From positions 33,378,693 through 33,442,692 of the forward strand of contig OX411549.1 of the NCBI GenBank assembly GCA_948146395.1: a stretch of 64,000 nucleotides of DNA. The letters are read 5' to 3'. Source of the stretch: Fragum whitleyi. Its lineage: Eukaryota; Mollusca; Bivalvia; Cardiida; Cardiidae. The notes under the pieces are model-generated. The model had not been told where the DNA came from. It ran no database searches and was given only the letters and a program-made list of their open reading frames with translations. Of the stretch, positions 51,701 through 60,700 are shown piece after piece (position 1 is the stretch's first letter; the number at the start of each line of letters is the position of its first letter). Position numbers and translations under genes: made by a program.

Positions 51701-54700
51701 ACGACCAGACACATGGATACATGGACGCACTTTTGGCAGACGCATGACAGACACAACGCCATGAAAATAGCTCAAGTAGCCTTCCGCCAGTGGAGCTAAA
51801 ACTTGAAAATTTGTTTGAAACAAAACTTAAACCCAGCAGATTAACAGTTAAGGAAGGGACAAAACAAGAGCACCGCCTACGGGTGCCTAGCTAGGCTGTC
51901 GAAAGCTGGGTGATGGGAAAAAATTCTAAGTCGAAAAAGGGGCATAATTTGCACAAAGTACATCTAGAGTTATCCCCCTTGATAGTATAGGTTGCTCTTT
52001 TGATGGTGAACATGTGTGCCAAGTTTCAAGTGAATGCCTTCAGTAGAACCAGAGATATAACAAAATGTCAAAGTTTTCGCACGACGACGACAACGACGAC
52101 GACACGGAGGCTATAGCAATACCTCGGGTTTTTTCCGAAAACAGCCGAGCTAAAAAGCTTACATTACCTCTCCATGATCAATGTTCTCAAAGTTAACATC
52201 ATTTACTGTCATTATCTGAAATGTAATGGCAATGCTAAAACAAGAGGGCCTGTTTCGCTCCACTGGCTTTAACTTCTTTAGACTTTCATTAAATAAAGCT
52301 TTCTTTGAATGAAAACAACACTTTTAACAACATATTTATAGGCTAATTAAAATTTCACTAACAATTTTTAACAAGAGGACCATGATGGTCCTATATCGCT
52401 CACCTGAGTAAGTCAACTTATAACTTCTCAACAATGTTATAAATACCAGAGATTGTCTGATGTACATTAAGGGTGGATTTAAAAGAAACACACTTCAATT
52501 TCCTCATACTGCAATTTGATTTTCTTTTAAATTGCAAACAAAGTTATTGATGGAATTGAATTTTTTTAACAAGTTTAGTAGACCTAAACCTTAAGAATAT
52601 CCCTGCAAAGTTTAAGATATGCTCAAAAGTTAAGGCGAAGATTAACCTTCTTTGATATTTTTGGAAATATTTTGACATTTCCAATACCATGGAAACCAGA
52701 GATTTTGATTGAAAATAATTTTTACAATTTTGGTAGAGCTTCACCCAAAGAACATCCCTACCAAGTTTCAGTAAATTAGCCCTGTGGTTTAGGAAGAGAA
52801 GAATTTTTTCTAAAATTTTCTGCCATTTTCAGAAATTTTTCAACCTTTCCACTACCATGGAAACCAGATTTTTTGATGAAATTAAACTCTTTCAACAACA
52901 TTCGAAGAACTTTACCCAAGAAATATCCCTGCCAAGTTTCAACTTGATTGGCCTAGTGGTTTAGGAGGAGAAGAATCTTTTCTGAGTTTTTCGGCAATTT
53001 TCAGCAATTTCTCAACCTTTCCACTAACATGGAAACCAGAGTTTTTGATGAAATTGAATTTTTTTTAACAACTTTTCAAGAGCTTCAACTGAGAAACATC
53101 TATTCCAAGTTTCACCTTGATTGGCCTAGTGGTTAAGGAGGAGAAGAATTTTTTCTAAGATTTTCGGCAAGTTTTCAGCCATTTTTACAACCTTTCCGTT
53201 ACCATGGAAACCAGAGTTTTTGATGAAATTAAATTCTTTTAACAACTTTTGAAAAGCTTCACCCAAGGAACATCACTGCTAAGTTTCAGCTTTATTGGCC
53301 TAGTGGTTAAGGAGGAGAAGAATTTTTACTTAGATTTTCAGCCATTTTCTGCCATTTTACAACCTTTCCGTTACCATGGAAATCAGAGTTTTTGATGAAA
53401 TTAAATTCTTTTTACAACTTTTGAAGAGCTTCACCCGAGAAACATCTATGCCAAGTTTCAGCTTGATTGGCTCTATGGTTTAGGAGGAGAATTTTGTACA
53501 AGATTTTCGGGATTTTAAGCCTTTCTTTTACCATGGCAACCAGAGTTTTTTATGAATTTGAATTCTTTTAACAACATTTGAAGAGCTTCACCCAAGGAAC
53601 ATCCCTGCCAAGTTTCAGCTTGATTGGCCCAGTGGTTTAGGAGGAGAAGATGTTTAAAGAAATTGTTGACAGATGGACAGACGGACGGACATTGGACGGT
53701 GGGTGATCACAATAGCTCACCTTGAGCACTTTGTGCTCAGGTGAGCTAAAAAGGATCACCCAAGGACAATCCATGCAAAGTTTCATTGAAATGAGCCCAG
53801 TGGTTCAGGAGGAGATGTCATTCAAAGATTTCGGGCTCAAAATAAGCCCCACCCTGCCACACCCGTATTTATGGGCGAATCAAAATTTCATGACCATTTT
53901 TCAAAATGGTCACACAAGGAGCATTCTGGTAAAGTCTTATTTAAATCAGCTTAGTTGTTCAGGAGAAGATATTGTTCAAAGATTTCGGGTTAAAATAAGC
54001 CCTGCCCTTCCACGCCGATATTTATGGGCCAATAAAAATTTCATGAACAATTTTCAAAAGGGTCACCCAAGCATTATTCTGGTAAAAGTTCATTGAAATC
54101 AGCCCAGTGGTTCAGGAGGAGATGGCGCTCAAAGATTTTAGGCTCAAAATAAGCCCCGCCCTTCCATTCCCATATTTATGGGCCAATCAAAATTTCATGT
54201 ACATTTTTTCAAAAGGGTCAACCAAGGATTATTCTTGTAAAAGTTCACTAAAATCAGCCCAGTGGTTCAGGAGGAGATGGCGCTCAAAGATTTTGTGCTA
54301 AAAATAAGCCCCGCCCTGCCATGCCCATATTTTTAGGCCAATCAAAATTTCTTTAACAATTTTAGAGGAGGGTCATCCAAGGAACATTTCTACCAAGTTT
54401 CACTGAAATCAGCCAAATGGTTTGGGAGGAGAGGATCTTTAAAGATTTTATAGTGAAAAAATGCCATGCCCTGCAACGCCCATATTTGGGGGTCAATCAA
54501 AATTTTAGAAGAGGGTCACCCAAGAAACATTTCTACCAAGTTTCATTGAAATCAACCCAATGGTAAGAATGAAGAAGATCTTTAAAGATTTTAAAGTGAA
54601 ACAAGATGTGTTTGTGAAACACGAATGCCCCCATAACAGTGATCTCTCGATAAGGCAAAGGTTAAGTTTTTGGACAGATGGATGGACAGACGGACATGAG

Positions 54701-57700
54701 TAAAACAATATGCCCTACCACGCCCTTATTTAGAGGTCAATCAAAATTTCTTTAACAATTTTAGAAGAGGGTCATCCAAGGAACATTTCTACCAAGTTTC
54801 ATTAAAATTGGCCCAATGGTTTGGGAGGAGAAGATTTTTAAAGATTTTGAAGTGAAAAAATGCCATGCCCTGCCACGCCCATATTTGGGGGTCAATCAAA
54901 ATTTCATTAAGAATATTAAAAGAGGGTCACCCAAGGAACATTTCTACCAAGTTTCATGAAAATCCGCCCATTGGTATGCGAGAAGATGCTTAAAAAAGGT
55001 TTACACACACACAGATGGATGGACACATGCACGACGGACGCACCGCCATGATAATAGCTTGCTTATAAGAGCACCTCAAGAGGGTGCAAACGCTCGGCTG
55101 TTTATCAATTCTTAGGCAAATGCAAATATATGAACTTGGAACCTACAGATTTGTCTTGTCACAATCAATGCACATGTAAAATATCAAGGCTCTATCACTT
55201 ACCATTCAAAAGTTATGACCAAGATTATTTTTTTTGAAAAAATTTGTCATTGAAAAATGACCTTGAATGATGACATTGAACTTGCTACCTTCAGAAAGGT
55301 CTTGTCCAAAGCAATGATCATGTGAAATAAGAAGGCTCTATGACTTACCATTCAAAAGTTATGAGCAAGGTTAAAGTTTGTCACGCCAATGCCAATGTCA
55401 ACGCCAACAACAACACGAACAACGCCAAGGTGATCATAATACCTCAGGTTTTCTTCGAAAACAGCCAAGCTAATGATAAATGCCTTAATGCTAAAATGAT
55501 ATACTGCTGTACCTACCCTGAGGTTTCAGAAACCAACAAAATCAAATGTGTTTGTGGAACAGGAATGCCCCCCAAATCAGCAATTTTTTCCTTGACAGAT
55601 GACCTTGACCATGTCACAGGATCTTACCCTTGGTATCAGTTGATGCATATTATTCAGATCTATCATCATGTTAAATATAAACATTTAATCTTGAATTGGC
55701 TTGAAGTTAATGGCAATGTTAACTTTTTGGGTTAAGTAAGGAAACATCATGTGTTTTGAAAATTTGATTTGATATTTTTTTTTCTTTTGCTTTGAAAACA
55801 TTTTTAGGACAAAATTTCTTTAAGCCTGTCATTTTGCATGTGATTGCTATGCATTGATCATGATGATGTCACTTTTTGGGCTCTGTTTTGATAACCCCAA
55901 AACAGGTTGGAATGAACTACAGCATGGTAAAAGTTTTTGGTAATTTCACTAGTTACAGTACGAGTTAATCAAATGATGATATACTGTTATTTCTAGATAA
56001 ACACCGTAAAAAAACAACTCCTTTGGACTGACATAAATACATCGGGTTTGAGTTTACAAAAGTGACTCTATATGCTCAAACTCTTACAGATATGAAAGTT
56101 AAATAAAACTAGAGTGTCGCAAAGAGGACGACAATTGCTTGTCAATAGCGAAAAGCTCTTTTCCATCAAAAGGTTATAAGTCTATCAACAAGAGCTTCGC
56201 AGAGCGGCGCATATACGCCCGAAGGGGCTTGTCAGTAACCTTGGCTTGTCAGTAACGTGAGCATGAATGATAGCTAAAAATATTGCAAACAGACAGACAG
56301 ACATCTAGTGCCATAACATTTAAATATGAAAATATATTTAGCCCTAAGCACAAAAAGACAAGAGTCATTTTGGCCAGTTTCCTTTTATTCCCATCCAAAA
56401 TGTAGGAGAAAATGAGCCGACAAGAAATTTTGTTTTTCATCAACTCAAGGGCAGATAATCCAAGATAACTTTAGAATGACTGGAGCATTTTGAATTGAAA
56501 AGTCTTATGCAAAACTAGACATCAAAGAGAGTAATTGTGCCTAGTATCAGCTCATTTCAATTGATAGTTAAGGAGGAGTTGCACACAAAATACAATGATT
56601 TTTGTTTAATTCAAGGGCAGATAATTCAAGATTTCTCAGGATTGACAGGAGCATTTTGAATTTCAAAGGTCTTATACACAACTAGACATCATAGGAAGTA
56701 AATGTGTCTAGTTTCAAGTCATTCCAATTGATAGTTTAGGAGGAGTTGCGCACACAAAAAATAGTGATTTCGTTAAATTCAAGGGCAGATAATTCAAGAT
56801 TTCTCAGGAATGACAGGAGCGATTTAAATTTCAAAGGTCTTATGCACAACTAGACATCATAGAGAGTAATTGTGTGTAGTTTCAGCTTATTCCCATAGAT
56901 AGTTTAGGAGGAGTTGCGCACACAAAAAACAGTGATTTTTGTTATATTCAAGGGCAGATAATTCAAGATTTCTCAGGAATGACAGGAGCGATTTGAATTT
57001 CAAAGGTCTTATGCACAACTAGACATCATAGGGAGTAATTGTGTGAAGTTTCAGCTTATTCCCATTGGTAGTTTAGGAGGAGTCGCGCACACAAAAAATT
57101 GCTAACGGACGGACAGACGGACGGACAGACAGACAGACGGACAGACGGACGGAAGACCGAGGCCATAACATAATACGACCCTTCGGGCGTATAAAAATCA
57201 ATGAACCATAACAAAATATCACTTGCACATCTCTGCTTGATACTGATCAAATCTGTAAAGTTAAAATGAAATCTGCCCGTCAGTTGCTGAGAAATTGAGC
57301 CGACACAAAAAATTAACAGAAGGACCAACCGACCAATTAACGGACAAACACTCAGACAAACTGACAAGCTGACTCCTATATGCCCCCAAACATAGTTTTG
57401 GGGGGTAAAATAGTTTCAGGGTTGGTAAGTATTGACCAGATTGGTTTGAACCAGGTGGTTTTAACCGGATAAAACCGCCCTGGTCAATACTCTTTAAAGA
57501 GCTCAATGCTGATCGATTGCAAAAAAAACAGGTGGTCAATACTGGTTAATTTCAAATTTCAATTGGCTGAGTGAGATTGAGTTATCAAAGTAGAGTTTAT
57601 TACTGTTATGTATTAAATAGAGTATATATAAAGCATGTATGTATATGGATATACTAGTTTATCAATATGCTGGCCATAATTATGGTAAAAGCTATGACGT

Positions 57701-60700
57701 CATTTTTAATGAAAACCCTGTGCTGGCATAGGTAACTTAATTGACCAGATTTTCACACTAATCAAATTGGAAGCACACTTTCACTATTATAGTTTCAAAG
57801 GAAACCAAGATTTTTTTTAAATTTGTTGAAACATTGAAGTTATTTACCTGATCTCCTTCTTGTAGTCCAAGACGATCTGCCTCACTATTTCTCATTACCT
57901 GAAAAACAAAGTGAAATAACAAGCAAAGATGAAATTTTTCCTTAAACAATTATTTGTAGGTCAGTCAGCTAAAATCATATCATGGTTTAGCTAAGTAAAC
58001 AAAATAAGCTTTAGCTTTCAAAACAGAACAAGCCCTTCAATCAGGATGACAAAATTGTGCATACTATTTGCAAATTTTACCCCACTTTCAGGGCTCGTGT
58101 TCGACCTTTAAACCAGGATTCTGACCCTCAAAAATCTGAAAATATAATATTTTCACGCTTGGAAATTTCTCCAAAGTCATTTTGACCCCCTTAAGAGAGA
58201 GTTTTAAGGGTCAAAACTTGAGTTTTATTACTCTTATTTTAAAAGATGTATACTATTTACAATTCTACTTATTATTTTTTACTTTACAATAATATAAGAA
58301 AAGGTCCATATACTCTGAAACCTGTAAAATTCTACACTAACTTCTGCCTTTTTTGTTGTTATGACCCCTTAAGAATGAGATGGTTTAGGAGTCGATGACT
58401 GCCCAATTTCAAACACTATCACGAGCCCTGCACATTGCACATAAGTTCATTTTAAAATCTTTTAAATTCAAGCACATTTTACCCCCTTCTATATGTCACT
58501 CTGCATTATGCTATGAGAAACTTAAAATAATCTATAAACAAGAGATGATCGTAAAACATTTATGTCCCCCATAAAAGCAGATCAATGGCCTATTCTTTGT
58601 CAATCAACAAAGGGCAATTACTCACAAAATATGCAGAGAAGACTTACAATTGTGCACTGCACTTCTCCTCAATGAGATCTATCCCCCTGTGAGGTTTCCT
58701 GATTCTAGCTTGTATACTTTATCAGATATGTTTTGGACAAAAAACAGTCTACGGATGGACCCATGGACCAGCAAACCGACCAACAAGTGCAAAGCAATAT
58801 ACCCTCTCTTCTTTGAAGGGGGGCATAATAAAGATTACCTTTGATATATAGATGCCACAGTTATGCTCCTTCCCTCCACGAATATTGAATCCCAGCTTAA
58901 ATAGAAGTCAACAAGAAATTCAAAATATACAAATTAACACCGTTTTTACTAAATAAGAACTACTCTCAAAAAGAGGTAAATTGTATTTCTGGTGTAAATA
59001 CATGTATCACACTAACATTGTTAGATACCATGATGAGAATAATCACTGGAAATTGTTAAGTAGAGACAATCTAAAAAAAACTGTCCTCTTCAATGGGTTT
59101 CAATGAAATTCATTGATACTTTTATGGGGAAAAATAGAGACAGTTCAATTTAGAATTTACAAAAGCTATCATTCAAAATAAATGATGAGACAATTCATGT
59201 GAACACCAAAAAGAAAATAACACAATGAAAAAAAAAATCTTCTATATGAAGGAAATAATCTTATCTTCAGCTTATAGATGTCATAGTGACACTCTGAAAA
59301 TAATGTGTAACCTTTCAACTTCCCTGCGTTCAGGATCCAGTGACAAAACGGTGCAAACATAGGGTTTTTTTTATACTCGAGGATAACATGATAAAGAGTC
59401 GAATGCCTCTTAAGTCTATTGTGGTCCTTACTCATTCCAGATCTTATCCTGCACATAGAGAGAGAGAGAAGCAATGGTTTCTAACCACTGCTACCCATTT
59501 CTACAGCTGGGTGGACTGGGGCCCTGTCTGTAAAGTGTTCTGAACAAATACACTACCTGCCTCTGGTGGGGCTCGAACCTGCAACCACCAGGTTACAAGT
59601 CAAGCGCATACCACTCAGCTAACGAGCCATTATACCCCTCTTTGCACGCAAGTGCAAATGCAAAGCCAGGAAAAATTGGCAAACTGTTGGGCATTTTTGT
59701 GATCCTGAACACAGGGCTTCTGTTCACCACTATTCCAGCACACACAAAGCTTTGGGAGATTGTATAGCCTATACTCAGCTTGCACATATGTCAAGTCTAA
59801 TTTTAGCTTAGTACATTGTCATTTTTCTGCTAAAATCCTGTAACTACAGCTTGTATAAAGCTGTAGTTACAAGGTTTTAGCAGAAAATCAGTGCTATACC
59901 ACCTGCTTTCCTTCTTCATTAGTGTAGGAAAAAGATGAGCCAGACTGATAAAAATGTTGCCAAATTGGCAATTCGTTTGGAATCAGATTTTAATTTAGAA
60001 GGATAAAGGCCAATGCTCAAACCTGTTCAGAAGTTGTGGTTCTCTGAAGACTAATATTCCTGGGTAAAAACTGTTCAATATCGGAACAATAATCTGGATG
60101 GTCATCACGCTAAAAATAAAAGTACATTATGTTTGGTTTAAAAGTATTAGGTTTTTCTCTATATATATTACTTACATTGATGTATGACCTTGATACATGA
60201 TCTTACCCTTGGCTTGATATCAATCAATGCTTTTAACCCTTTACCACACAATCACTCCTTTTTACGCCTCAAGTAAATACCTTTGGAAAACATTGTGAAA
60301 AATGAAGAAATTTCTTTTATCAAGCAGTTTCTTCATTATCCACAATGTTTTCTGGCCTAAAATACAAGACAAATCAAAATTCCATCAACTTGAATTTTTC
60401 GTCTGCAAATTCTTTCAATTTGGACTAGTTTAATATATTGCTGTGTGTGAATGGGTTAAGTGCAAGACTGAACGCTATCACCATGCCAAAAATGATCTAT
60501 CATCATAGTGAATTACTGAAATGAGGAAGCTGCATTTTATATAGATAGGGCTTGTGCTAGTCTTTGAAATTCAGGGGTCATTGACTTATAAATGAAACAA
60601 AAAATTCTGATAATCAAAACTGATTCAAAAGAGGTCAAAACACCAGAAAAGGCAAATCATTAGTGGAAATTGGCAGAGTCAAAATTACCTTTTCTTGATA

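Noticed and set aside
53722..54096. 124-residue plus-strand open frame
   Set aside because: It runs through the ~155-base tandem array; its internal repeats mirror the DNA repeat and there is no known domain.
55340..55735. 131-residue plus-strand open frame
   Set aside because: It lies across a Helentron-like element end and an ACAAGATGTG-type fragment; low-complexity N/A-rich start, no homology recognised.
50690..57200. Regularly spaced repeats considered as a CRISPR array or satellite locus
   Set aside because: Units are 120-170 bases, diverged, without short identical repeats and spacers, and sit inside introns with transposon-like ends.
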